Assembly: GCA_008973525.1 (NCBI GenBank)
Contig: WACJ01000318.1
Location: 124,001 to 188,000 of the forward strand
DNA: 64,000 nt
DNA from: Stenopsyche tienmushanensis
Taxonomy: Eukaryota > Arthropoda > Insecta > Trichoptera > Stenopsychidae
Direction of reading: 5' to 3'
The position numbers were made by a program, and so were the translations under genes. Below the pieces are notes generated by a model, which saw nothing but the letters and a program-made list of their open reading frames with translations, was not told the DNA's origin and did not search any database. Shown one piece after another: positions 54,295 to 64,000 of this stretch. Every line of letters starts with the position of its first letter. The first letter of the stretch is position 1.

Positions 54295-54770
54295 TATCCA
54301 TCTTCTTGTCAGTGATATTCCGGGTGGGTGTTAGACTCCTCGATGTCCAACCATAAAACGCAGCTGGAGTAGCCCAGCTAACATGAGTTGGGAGCGCAGG
54401 TCATCCTGTGCTGCGCTCCCATAAAGGGGTGTGTGGAGCAGCCGATTACAGTAGTTGATGGAGACTGTGGCAAAGGCTCACCACTATCCTCAACAGCCTA
54501 GGCATACCGTGAAGAATGATTTTAGGCTGTTCGAACGGCGACTCGTCTCCGCGGTACTATTGTACAAATGACCATCTGATCATGATCATCTGCTGCAGCC
54601 CCCTTCAAACTGAGGTTGGACTCGTGGTGGCAGTGAACGGTGGGACTTAAAGATCAGTGGAAGACACTCTCTGTGTGACTAGTCCGGGGTAACCCGGGAC
54701 ATACCATACAGCAGCGCAGAAAATGGGATCGAATATTAATGATCCCCAATCCAGTTAGTAGCTATCTGTC
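54295..54770. other. unexplained GC-rich block
   Basis: A ~470-bp block of balanced base composition between two mariner fragments. It has short internal inverted sequence (GGGAGCGCAG … CTGCGCTCCC at about 54390-54420, a clean hairpin) and the ACCCCGGACTAG-like inverse near 54680. Frames are all interrupted. No other copy exists in the window. A non-coding retroelement segment (SINE or 5' UTR) is possible. Confidence 0.35.
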
Positions 54771-54774
54771 GTCT

Positions 54775-55310
54775 GTTATCTGTCCTTGATATTATGAAGA
54801 GGATCAGCTTCATCTATGGCTTTCTTCATCAGCTCTTGATACATTCCCAGATCTGAATTTAGTAAACCATCGCTGACTGTTTCGAGCATCTCTACTGTAC
54901 ACATCACAAATATCATTTTGAATTCTGTGGTGTAGTACAACACCAACATCTCATCCCTCGTCACGATAGAATCCAGAAAAGCTTCTTCCTCCTATGCAAA
55001 ACGATCCAAAAACTCACGCAGTGCGGTCACGCGATTTTGACAATGCTCCGGTGATAGCATTCTGGTCACTCATGGAGTACATAAGTTATTTTAACTAAGT
55101 TTTTTCGACACAATATCACTGAAAATGCTGGAGATATGTAAGAAAATTCTTCGTGAAGGTTATTTCGCAATTGTTCTTCGATTTTTTGCACAAATTCGTC
55201 AGAAACTACTGATGGTCTCTACCACTCCGGGTGTCAGGAGTATCAGTACGGCCTTCTTTGAACAACTTGACATGTTGTCGACTCATTACATCACTACCAT
55301 AAACTTCCAC
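54775..55310 (-). pseudogene. mariner copy (MAR-A), middle part inverted
   Basis: The minus strand reads FLDSIVTRDEMLVLYYTTEF at about 54910-54980, where RDEML replaces GDETW. The first catalytic Asp position is still an Asp, but the following context is altered. Upstream, TTTTTCGACACAATATCACT and GGAGATATGTAAGAAAATTC (inverse) match 24700-24790 of MAR-A. The final ~130 codons after the catalytic motif do not look like mariner. Confidence 0.65.
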
Positions 55311-55339
55311 AAGTCAAAAAACAGATAAACGCGCCCCAA

Positions 55340-55600
55340 CAACCCACCCGATCAATCTTCTTTGGATAACTTTGTTTTGTAATGAGAATACGTAATCGTT
55401 CTGTAGACATGTTCGGATATGGCGTACGATCGCGAGGTCGTCATGTCAGCGGTCCGAAAAGCAGACCAGTTGGACCCACAGAACTTGTGGCCACTCCGTC
55501 CTCTTTTAGGGCTTTTTGCGGCATTTTCGGGGATAAATACGTACCTGGGGCTTTCTACGATCTGTACAATCATGGAAGACCCACATAAAAATATATATTT
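55340..55600 (-). repeat. core-G repeat copy, extended
   Basis: The inverted core (GCGGTCCGAAAAGCAGACCA, GTGGCCACTCCGTCCTCTTT) is followed by GGGGATAAATACGTACCTGG and ACGATCTGTACAATCATGGA, the extension also visible before core-G at 39290, 41830 and 48605. The open frames at 55352-55588 lie in three different frames on both strands and are not conserved. Confidence 0.6.
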
Positions 55601-55683
55601 ATCTTACTAATTTGTGTTGCTATCTTAGTTAGTTTTTTAGTTTCATCCTGAATTTATAAAAAAAACTCGACCTCATTGCTGTG

Positions 55684-55795
55684 AAACATCGCCAAACACT
55701 CGATTGAAACATTATCAAGATGTATTTACTACAACTCGACTCTAATAGTGGAAATATCGACATGAAATATAATAGATACGGGGTTTAGAATTTCA
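55684..55795. repeat. MAR-B scrap joined to hAT-I scrap
   Basis: AAACATCGCCAAACACTCGA, identical in pattern to 840-860 (MAR-B), changes at about 55721 into ATGTATTTACTACAACTCGA and GAAATATAATAGATACGGGG (hAT-I interior). Confidence 0.5.
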
Positions 55796-56214
55796 TACGG
55801 TGTACAAAATACATATCATGGTATTGTTAGTTTTAAAAAAAAACTTTTAATCTCAACTATTCGTTATCTATTACTAAATATACAAAGAGCCATTTTCCAG
55901 TGAAATCAAGTGATATTTCAAGCTAATTAGCCTGAGAAATTTTTACGCGAGTTATTTATGCAATAGATCTGTTTGACTTGCGATTTGTAAAGCACATATT
56001 TTCAGTTTAAATCTGTGTTCTTTCCGTCGCCAGATGCAAAATGACGTATGGAGGAAAAACCGAAAAATCTTAACGCTCGTTAACACTCTTCAATCCTTGT
56101 GGATGCTTATGTTTGATATTATTTTAGTTTTCACGCTCTAAGAAATTTCAAAAATGCCCATAAATATTAATAATAATTTAAAGCTGGATATCTGAAGTAT
56201 TAACATTATGATCG

Positions 56215-56285
56215 ATCATCCAGAGCCGAGACGAGCGCGCGACGACCTCTCCATCGGAAGAATTTATTGTGACAAATCTCAACTC
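56215..56285 (-). pseudogene. MAR-A 5' region scrap
   Basis: GAGCGCGCGACGACCTCTCC and ATCGGAAGAATTTATTGTGA are the inverse of the MAR-A 5' region (24590-24620). In the 31130 copy this lies directly next to the part found here at 55310, so the ~900 bp between is probably inserted. Confidence 0.55.
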
Positions 56286-56289
56286 GCAC

Positions 56290-57065
56290 AACGATTGAAC
56301 GCTATTTTCCATTGTAATTAAATGCCCATTTATAAGCACCCGGACAGTGAGAGGTCATCGGCGATTCTCAAAGATAACGTTCTATATTTATTACGAAGAA
56401 AGCGATGTCTCACCGTACAAAGATGATAAGACAAATCGGGCATCGTCGTGTGCATTTTTAAAAAATCAAATAAAGATGACATAATTCTACTTACATTATA
56501 CATTTTCACATATAATCGTGTTAATATTAATGTATCGTAAACATTTTCGAGGCTGAAATATATATTTAGAAAGCCTAGGGAATATTTTCAAAATAAAGCT
56601 ATTTTTATGCATTTAATTTAGGCATTTTTGCTCTAAAATATTAATATTTTTCTGCTGGGAGTGCTATATTTCAATTGATGAAAAATTATCACAAACGTAA
56701 AGATAAACGAGTGTATTTAATTATTTAAAAACATTTCATTTTCGCAATTGAGGACTCAAGTTAAAGACGATAGGACGTGCAATATATTAGTGGCACAAGT
56801 ATTTTATTGAGTAAACGAGGAGGATTTAACGCCCATCTGAAGTACTTCTAGACCGTAATGATGGTTTTATCAGTAAAATGTTATCAGAACTCGCAGCGTG
56901 TTTCCCCATTTTTTGTGTGATTTGCGAAATACTCGAAAATACCATAGTCTATACGCAATGGGGAATGAAATATTTTCCTGTATCTGCCATAAAATTATAA
57001 TTTTTTTATGCCTCCAAAAGTATTTCATATCATTCAAATGGATTTTGAAAAAGGTCGATGATTAA
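56290..57065. other. unassigned AT-rich DNA
   Basis: Nothing recognisable. Confidence 0.35.
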
Positions 57066-57071
57066 AATTTA

Positions 57072-57160
57072 GTACTGAGGTTCTTAAACCCATGTAGTCC
57101 GAGGAATTTTTTGCGGACCCCATCTCAACCCCAGGCATTTTTACGTATTTATTGAGATTT
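57072..57160 (+). mobile_element. hAT-like 5' end remnant (SPIN-like motif)
   Basis: GAGGTTCTTAAACCCATGTA, TTTTTTGCGGACCCCATCTC and AACCCC match the style of the ends at 9370-9619 (inverse of its right half) and 7315-7378. Confidence 0.4.
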
Positions 57161-57514
57161 AATTTTTATCTCAATAACCTCATATGCACCACTTTATAAT
57201 AAAATTAATTAAAATAGTAGTAAAAAATATATATAAAACTGAAATTGATTTAATTTGTATGAGGAAGAAAAAGCTATCAATAAACTGAATTTAAATTCAA
57301 AATATCATCAAATCATTATTCCATATCTTATTTTATTTCGTTAAAGTGACAACTGAATCTTTCAATCTGACCGCGTTTCTTAGTACTGACAGTTATACAT
57401 TGTTCAATTTAAACTTTATTATTAAATATTAAATTATTAATCCTTGAAAGGAGTTAATCCCTGAAAATGAACCCGTTATATATGTCGGATATATCGTATA
57501 AAGATCATACTCCG

Positions 57515-57690
57515 TGTTTTTGTGACATTTTTTGCCAAAAATGTCGCAAAAAGCTCTAAAATAGTAGGCACAAGGTTTGCGTGCCCAAGCGGTCCGCCTT
57601 TCAGATCGCTGATACGACGAATGAAAACCTCGCAATCGAGCACCATCAGAGCCATAACGAAGATATGAAGCGCGCCCGTGGCAAATATAT
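57515..57690 (+). repeat. core-G repeat copy
   Basis: ATGTCGCAAAAAGCTCTAAA, GCACAAGGTTTGCGTGCCCA and TCGCTGATACGACGAATGAA match the core. It is followed by CAGAGCCATAACGAAGATAT and GCGCGCCCGTGGC, a degraded end of the CAGRGCCGTAAC family. Confidence 0.55.
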
Positions 57691-57764
57691 AACATGCGCC
57701 TAAGTTTAAAGGTTAAATGCAATGCAATATATTAAATATTTTTATAATGTGTATTTTAAAATAA

Positions 57765-58500
57765 TATACGTAAGATAGTCCCAAAAGTACCCGAGCTAAC
57801 GTATAGACGACGGTTGTTGTTTCAACCTTTCAATATCAATATTCTTATTATGGTAATCCCTTGAAAAGTCTAGTAATATGAGGTAACCAATCCAGAATTG
57901 GTGAAGAAAATCCACAAAATGGTATTGGGTAACCGTCGACTGTGAGTGTGCGAGCTAGTAGATATGGTAGACTTTAAAAAAAATGCTTTACATCGCATAT
58001 TCACTAAAAATTTGGACATGAGATAGTTTTGCGCAAAATGCGTCGTGGTAATGTTTCAATTTAGTTTTTGGCGATTTTTCCCAGCAATAAGATTTTTGCA
58101 TCAATTCAGGATGAAATATGGGTCTGTCATTTTACATCTGTGGCAAAGAAACATGCAGACCCTCCGCTGGTATGCATTTATCCCCGAAAATTAAAAGCAC
58201 TAAAAGAGGACAGAGTAGTCACAAGGGCTGTGTGTCCAACCGGTCCGCTTTTCAGATCGCTGATACGACGAATGAACGCCTCGCGATTACCAAACGAGGC
58301 TTATGCGGGCTGGGTCGCCCCAAGCGATGACAAAGAAAAGAGAGATTGGTCAACTCTATATGTATATTATAAAAACGGACAAAATCAATCAATGTGGATA
58401 CATGTAAAGTAAAATAAATACCACGTGCAACTCTCGACTGGGTCGGTTTTTTTGCGTTTTGTGCCCCAAGACAAGTTGCGCCCGTGGTTCAATGATTCAA
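57765..58500 (+). mobile_element. mariner (MAR-B) 5' half joined to core-G and tail
   Basis: AGTCCCAAAAGTACCCGAGC (terminus), GAAAATCCACAAAATGGTAT and TTTACATCGCATATTCACTA (HTH region). After CAAAATGCGTCGTGGTAATG comes new sequence, then core-G (58195-58290), then the tail CAACTCTCGACTGGGTCGGT and TTGCGCCCGTGG. This copy shows the fullest order of the chimeric element: mariner 5' part, core-G, tail. No functional frame. Confidence 0.6.
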
Positions 58501-58504
58501 TTTT

Positions 58505-59490
58505 ATTATACATATATATAAAAATCAAAAGTTTTAAGATAACTTCATAAAAATATAGCATAAAAGCCAAGATGAACCTGGAGAAAGCTCCGAAATGACA
58601 ATATTTGAAGTATGATTATGTATAATTCATTTGGTCATCGTTGTTTCAATATCAACTCCATGTTTGGTATTTTACGTATCTAACATATAATGAAATTGAC
58701 AATCAAATGCATCTTAGCAAACGTCTCAAAAATCTATAGATCCACAGTTTAAATCGTGAATATCATGAATAAATTTAAAAAAAAAAAAAAAAGAAATTCT
58801 TGAAAGCTCCGCCTCCTTTGGCAGAGATTCCGCAATCGCCACCAACGATATTAGAAAGCTCCTGAAATTCGCATCGCAAAAATGCTAATGGCCACTGAAA
58901 AAAATGGAATCTCCCGCAAATGAGCCATACATTTCATTAAACATCATTGTTTGTTTATGTTCATATTTTTCCTCCAACTGCGAATATTTTCTTCATAGGT
59001 CATATTTTAATATAGAACATAATATTAATTGTTCTTACAATATTATTAATAACCCCCCCCCCCTTAATTGAATGCATTTTTTAAATACAGACGCGCATAA
59101 AAACGATGCATTTGTGAGCATAGCGAAGATTTAATTTATTCGCCTTGCAATCGTTGGCACTTTGCGTTCATCGAACAAGTTAGAGCGCGGTCAGGGCTGC
59201 CAGATCCCTTTAATTTTAATTTGTAATTTTACGCAATTTATTTACGCATTTAAAAAATATTTTTAAATGACTATAATAATATATTTTAAAAATATTCTCC
59301 AATACGAATGCAATTACTGTTGAAGCGTTCAAATCAATTTATCTTGATCTAAACATATTGCCACTATAAAATTTCCTTGTGCTTATCAATAAGAGCCGCT
59401 ATTAATAATCAATGACGTATGAAATAAAATTAAAATACAAGGAAGATTATGATAACAAATTTAAATGAATGAATTTTGTATCAATGTAAT
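58505..59490. other. unassigned AT-rich DNA
   Basis: A C-run at about 59053-59064. Nothing else recognised. Confidence 0.35.
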
Positions 59491-59494
59491 AATC

Positions 59495-59760
59495 TGGCAT
59501 CAACATTAACACTGTTGATAGCACACAATATTAATTCATTTATTCACGTAAACATAAACAATACACATGTGTATCTTCACTTTAAAAAAAAAGATAAATT
59601 TGGGTCGATCGATACAATTGGTACAATAACGTTTCAAATAAAATCACTTTTGTTACCACGCTGAGTTTTAAGTATATAATAGATTTGCGTGGCTTTCTAC
59701 TATTTATTATGATTCTAAGAAGATCCCACACTTAATGGTTTTCAACAGGATACGCACAAA
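59495..59760 (-). repeat. dispersed repeat E, inverted copy
   Basis: GTTGATAGCACACAATATTA, AAACATAAACAATACACATG, AAATTTGGGTCGATCGATAC and ATTTATTATGATTCTAAGAA are inverted relative to 21965-22160. Confidence 0.65.
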
Positions 59761-59764
59761 CTAT

Positions 59765-60955
59765 ATTATTATTTTATCATAATCTGTTGATAATTGATAT
59801 GACGACTCTCTATTTTTTACTCTATTCAAATATTGTATTATTTATAGAAATACAAGCAAATATAATGTTTTAAATATTGATTTGAATAAAAAATAATATT
59901 GTATTATAAATAGAAGCATGGAATTGAGAAGTATTAAAAGGACTCGAGCATTTCAATCGTGCGATTTCAAGAATGAGAACATTCAATTTCCCAATTCAAA
60001 ACGCGCAAAAACGCAGCGGAAGATCGTGCCAATTCATCTTAGAACTCATCGAAAATGCTATTTAAAAATAGATACTAGTTTTTTTCCAATAGAAATCCTT
60101 GTCTATCGATAGCCTTGAACAAAAGCGTATTCATATTCATGCGTTTTTATTTTTGGAAGCGAAGAAAATTTCATAAATTTGAAATTATTTGAATAAATTT
60201 AAATCCCAATAGCTAATACTATAATATAACAGGACAGTTTTTGAGCAATTAATTTTAATTATTTACTATTCTTTAGTCACGAGTTTCTCAGATTGCATCA
60301 GCCTATGTCTACCTGTTTATTCCGATTGTCGTATTGAATCCCGGAGGTCATTTTGTTATTCATAGAGTTATTTTCCATTAAGATGGATCCTAGGCGAGAC
60401 CATTTAAAAATTCCTCGAGCATTCATCTTCGAAACTATCATAAATTTCTGAAAGCAGCAGCAGCTCTGTCGATAGACATAAGCGCCATAAAATCTTGATT
60501 TAGCCAATTATATTATTCGCAAAGGATGCATTATATTATCTTTCCATGGATTTCCATTTAAGACTGTCAATCGTTCGAGTTTTATTTTATTATTCATAAA
60601 TTTAATATTTAATATAATTTAAAATGCAATTAAAATACATTTTATTTAACATGAGCATTTAACATTGTTTATAGTCATATAGTGTACATTCGTGAACGTG
60701 GACAGACAAATATGCCCAAAACACAATAATGTATCCCTTATAAAGAACTGTATGCATTTTCATATATTGATCGAGTGCGTTTGACACGTTCGACATTATT
60801 AAAAAATGTTCCATATTAATAGATTAATGCAATTGAAATCAATGATGGGATATATTGTGAATAAGTTATAGTGAATGAATTTAATAATTAAATTGTATTT
60901 TTTTAAAATGAAATGTGATAACCCTATTAAAACGCGAATGCGTTTAGCGCAACTA
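59765..60955. other. AT-rich upstream region of the ETS gene
   Basis: No repeat family was recognised. As the upstream flank of a promoter it may hold regulatory sites, but none can be named from sequence alone. Confidence 0.35.
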
Positions 60956-60967
60956 TCAGTGGGGGAA

Positions 60968-61029
60968 TATAAAAGGTGAAGTCAGAGCTGATGAGTCAGT
61001 TTTGGCGAATCGTTTCTGGCGGACGGTCA
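60968..61029 (+). promoter_or_regulatory. core promoter of the ETS gene (TATA, Inr, DPE)
   Basis: TATAAAAG at 60968-60975, an arthropod-type initiator TCAGTT at 60996-61001 (A at 60998 taken as +1), and GGTCA at 61025-61029. The last is exactly +28 to +32 and fits the DPE consensus RGWYV. The TATA box starts at -30. All three spacings are canonical. Transcription is predicted to start at 60998, giving a 182-nt 5' UTR. The start site itself is inferred. Confidence 0.75.
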
Positions 61030-61145
61030 GCAAACGTCACGGCTCGCCCAAAGTAAACACGCGTGATATCATCGATAGCTCTCCTGGAAGTCGACGTATC
61101 TTCGAATTATCGACGTATCCACGAGTGATAGTTGCGACGGCATCC

Positions 61146-61163
61146 ATGAGATACCCGCTGTGA
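61146..61163 (+). promoter_or_regulatory. short upstream ORF (5 codons)
   Basis: ATG AGA TAC CCG CTG TGA is the only upstream start codon I see between the predicted transcription start and the main ATG. It ends 16 nt before the main ATG. It could dampen translation, but it may be neutral. Confidence 0.45.
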
Positions 61164-61179
61164 TAATATAAAGGACGCA

Positions 61180-62135
61180 ATGTTGTTGAACCAGAGCGTC
61201 TTTCAGTGCTACGATCCGCCCAGGAATAACTTCAATATGATCCTTCACTCAGACGCGTCTGTCCTCCCGGCCCTGGACGAGTTCTCAGTGAGCAATTTCA
61301 ATCCTTCGACTTGGAGACCGACCGATCAGGATAGCTACGGCTTCGAGATGAATTGCGAGGATGGCGTTTATCCCACCGGGAACAGACAGCAGGCCAGGTC
61401 CCTGCAGTTCCTCTACGATGAAGTGTCGCAGACGTCCGATTGGAAGTCAAAGCAAGTATTCTCGTGGAATGAAGTGGATGTGAGAAATTGGATCTTGGAA
61501 GTCGCCAAGGAGTACAACTTCGACCTGACTGAGATTCCCCTGTTCGCCTTCAACAAAGTCAACGGACCAGCGCTCCTGAAGATGTCCAAGCAAGATTTCT
61601 ATGAAAAGATGTATTCCCCGACGAACGGCGAAGAGTCGACTCTCATCGCCGAGCGCCTGCACGACGCCCTGCACCACATGTCTTCCGATCTCCACAACGA
61701 GCAGGAAGTGCCCGTAACGGTCATGAACATATCCTTCAACGAACATGATAATTTTCCATCTCGCGACGACTGCGGGAAGGACTTGCTGAACCTGGATAAC
61801 TACCATCGAGAGAACCTCGAAAATCAGAACGAACTGTCCTCCATCCATCAAAACAGTTACATCGGCAACCAATACGACAGCATGTCCGAGGACAACGAGA
61901 TCCGGCCCTTCGGCGACTGTCTCGGATTCGAAGACAACAGCACCGGAGCAACGGAGCCAACCGCCTCCCTGGTCATAGCCAAGAGGCCACCCGGCCGACC
62001 CAAGGGCAGCGGCAAGAAGCATCCCAAGAGGGTGAAGAACGTCTCCGTCCCGGAGTTCCTCAGGGACCTGCTGCTCGACCCCAAATACTGCCCCCGGATA
62101 ATCAAATGGGAGGACCACGCCGCCGGAAAATTTAG
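61180..62135 (+). CDS. ETS-domain transcription factor with Pointed domain and AT-hook, first coding exon (partial)
   Basis: Nuclear sequence-specific transcription factor of the ETS family. ETS domains bind GGAA/T-centred DNA, Pointed (PNT/SAM) domains mediate protein interaction, and AT-hooks contact the minor groove of AT-rich DNA. Visible order: an acidic, low-homology N-terminus (1-86); the PNT domain at about 88-167 (VFSWNEVDVRNWILEVAKEY, the buried Trp/Leu pattern, and LLKMSKQDFYEKM); an acidic Asn/Asp/Ser-rich linker (170-265); a basic AT-hook at about 268-286 with the PGRPKGSGKK core; and the first ETS segment (PEFLRDLLLD and RIIKWEDHAAGKF). The rest of the ETS domain, with its recognition helix, must be on a later exon. 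ATG 61180 is the first in-frame start after the predicted transcription start. PNT plus AT-hook plus ETS is the ELF3/ESE-type architecture, but the CPRxIKW stretch also recalls E74/ELF1-type proteins. Orthology is therefore left open. Base composition is far richer in GC than the flanks, and the frame is intact. Confidence 0.9.
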
Positions 62136-62141
62136 GTGAGT
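62132..62141 (+). other. 5' splice site ending the first ETS exon
   Basis: TTAG|GTGAGT places the exon end at 62135. The exon leaves two bases (AG) of a codon, so the intron is phase 2. The next exon must supply the third base, giving Arg or Ser; Arg would fit ETS proteins (GxFR/K). No acceptor with an ETS continuation is found in the remaining 1.86 kb. Confidence 0.8.
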
Positions 62142-63530
62142 CCGCTCAAAAAATTCGATTATATGCGAGGGCTCGATCGTCCAATTGGATGACTCAATTT
62201 TTTACCTGCCGCTTGCAACATTGTATTTTTGCACATTCCATTCTTTATTCTTGTTTGAATCCGCTTCGGGTCTTCGAAGCATCGCTTCGAGTCCTGCATA
62301 TTTTTGCACACCACATTCACTCAAACCCGATAATTAATTTAAAAATTATGGAACGCATTAAAAAAAGAAAAGGGAAAAAAAACAAACCTGAATTATATCG
62401 AACGTGTAAACGTGCCTGCATTAAAAATATGACGAAATATTGCGAAACTGCACGGTAAATGTTAAAATATATATACACATATATATATAATATTTCTTAG
62501 TAATTTAACAAAATGAGAATTGTTAAAATATAAATTTTATATATATATAAACATATTATGAAAATAATATTAAGACATTTAACAAATCAAATCAAATTTA
62601 TATGGTTTTAATTTGGTTTTTTTATCGCCATAATTATAACATGTTGATGTATTTAAACTAAAAAGTCAACGAGATAACATGTCGACAGTGCATTAATAAT
62701 ATGTCACTAAAATTCCGTTATAAAAATATATATTTATACTAATGTTTCTTGATTTCTCGAAAGATCATAAAAATCGTTTTTTTATTTTTTTTATACAAAT
62801 ACAATACATTTTTAAATCATTGCACTGTATATGAGCGAGTTTCTGCCAAAATTCATTTTGTTTGAAAGGTGTTCACATATTTCTTAATTTTAAACTCGTC
62901 TTATCTTTGTCTAAGAAACAAAATATATGTTCTGCCATAAAAATAGCCATCCTTTCTCAGAAAATGGAAAGACTTTAATAGCTTATCCAATGATAGGGAT
63001 TTCAGCAACTTATAGCTCAAATTTATGACTGTCGAAAGATTGTTTAGAATTTTTATTGAATCTGTTGATTATATTTTAGATGGTATGTGTGTTTTAAAAA
63101 CAATACGAAGTAATGCAATTCATATACATTTATATTAAAATGTATCGTGCCGTGGCACCCACCGATGACTGCCATCGACTGTTACCAAAACGCCACGGCA
63201 TTCGTTGGATGACTCTTAGTACAACTTGGTCAATGTTTCTTACTTTCTACGAAAGTATAAGTCAAAACATATAGCTATTTTTATCATCGTTAACCATATT
63301 TCTAGTTGTTTTATTTCAATTACATAAATTTATATTTATTATTTTAATGTTTATATGCATTTTTTTTATAAAAAATCTCAAAAAAAAACCAAGAAATTTA
63401 AGAAATTTCTCGAGAAATGATAATCATCGAGAAATCTAGTTGACAATATGTCGCATTTATGTTTTTAAATGCTCGTCCGATGGACCGCCTATATTTAACT
63501 ATATTGAGATCCTCTTAACACATTTTAGAC
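62142..63530 (+). other. first part of the ETS gene intron
   Basis: AT-rich. 62978-63040 carries a small inverted piece of repeat L (AGCTTATCCAATGATAGGGA, matching 12880-12920 inverted), and 63470-63540 a remnant similar to 51690-51735 (CCGCCTATATTTAACTATAT). No exon was recognised. Confidence 0.5.
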
Positions 63531-63539
63531 GGGACGGCT

Positions 63540-64000
63540 AACACCTTCGCAATTAGATAATCCAATCCCGAAAAAATCGGGATTGAAACTTTTATCTAAC
63601 ATAAATCGTACACCTCACAAGCACGTTGAAGGCTACTAAATTAAAACATTCTCGCTGAAATTTGGACGCTTGGAAACAGTGGCGTAACTACTAATTGGCG
63701 AGCTTAGGCGACGCCTAGGGTCAATAACTATCTAATCTATGTGTACATATATACAGTACATATCCAATTGTTTTATTAACATTTCCCTACCGGTGATGTA
63801 TTTACTACACCTCGATTTTAATAATGAGAATATCGATATGAAATATAATAGATACGCGGTTCAGATTTTTTTTTTTTGCTTCGTAATATAATTACGAATC
63901 ACATCAAAGTATTATAGTATATAAGTATTCATCTGCAGCGACAGAAATAAATAATTTGTCGGGAAATCGGGAATTTTGCGAGTTTTATTCCGTGTAAAAA
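63540..64000 (+). mobile_element. hAT-I element copy, cut by the window edge
   Basis: AGATAATCCAATCCCGAAAA (degraded TIR), then GAAGGCTACTAAATTAAAAC, TTAGGCGACGCCTAGGGTCA, CTACCGGTGATGTATTTACT and GGAATTTTGCGAGTTTTATT, in the same order as 39513-40020. It lies inside the intron of the ETS gene. No transposase portion is reached before the end. Confidence 0.65.

Noticed and set aside
55352..55610. Overlapping open frames on both strands as a small gene
   Set aside because: They lie in core-G, where other copies are closed in the same frames.
59041..59070. C-run and neighbouring A-run as regulatory sequence
   Set aside because: Simple mononucleotide repeats with no further support.
61447..62118. 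223-codon minus-strand open frame
   Set aside because: Lies exactly antisense to the PNT/AT-hook exon and has no domain. It is a composition shadow of the real gene.
1..64000. CRISPR array, bacterial operons, prophage
   Set aside because: No regularly spaced identical repeats, no clustered intact ORFs with ribosome binding sites. The DNA is plainly eukaryotic.
1..64000. tRNA or rRNA genes
   Set aside because: Strings such as GGTTCGAA at 44354 and 49613 are parts of AACCGAA-rich elements and do not fold into a tRNA by eye. No rRNA motif was seen. A tRNAscan run would be decisive.

Overview
The window is AT-rich eukaryotic DNA from an animal, most likely an insect. The reasons are abundant mariner/Tc1, hAT, piggyBac-like and R1-type elements, a metazoan ETS-family gene, and an arthropod-style TATA/Inr/DPE core promoter. 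I cannot name the species or order. No bacterial operons, CRISPR arrays or convincing RNA genes are visible.

Only one host gene can be called firmly. At the right edge, a promoter (TATA box 60968, predicted start 60998, DPE 61025) drives an ETS transcription factor. Its first coding exon (61180-62135) encodes a Pointed/SAM domain, an AT-hook and the first part of the ETS DNA-binding domain. It ends at a GTGAGT splice donor, and the rest of the ETS domain lies beyond the window. The intron seen so far (62136-64000) carries a hAT fragment.

The other ~60 kb is gene-poor and dominated by decayed, often nested, mobile DNA. (1) Several mariner-like lineages, provisionally MAR-A to MAR-F and MAR-J, are represented by broken transposase pieces, for example 840-1410, 12395-12660, 13430-13720, 17880-18930, 24482-24848, 26763-27270, 30820-31290, 37530-37790 and 54060-55310. 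(2) A dispersed family of solo LTR-like sequences, called LTR-H, has about 13 copies. Three of them abut a sequence resembling the 3' end of a tRNA, as expected of a primer binding site. (3) A hAT family, hAT-I, has TIRs starting TAGGGAATCC. (4) There is a 5'-truncated R1-like non-LTR retrotransposon (15636-17366) and two RT remnants of another non-LTR type. (5) A Tigger/pogo-like transposase remnant lies at 46437-46965. (6) Several elements are recognised only by terminal inverted repeats (4063-4201, 9370-9619, 10456-11480, 35338-36575, 36584-37517).

The most unusual structures are a short GC-rich core (core-G) found about a dozen times, often spliced to mariner segments; an LTR pair arranged as a palindrome inside a mariner gene (18270-18768); and a ~310-bp inverted duplication at 10050-11035. 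Two small sequences with splice-like borders and compatible phase (11750-11906 and 22284-22363) might be exons of an unrecognised host gene, but this is weak. I did not find a clearly new biological system. The best candidates for novelty are the chimeric core-G/mariner elements and the LTR-H family.
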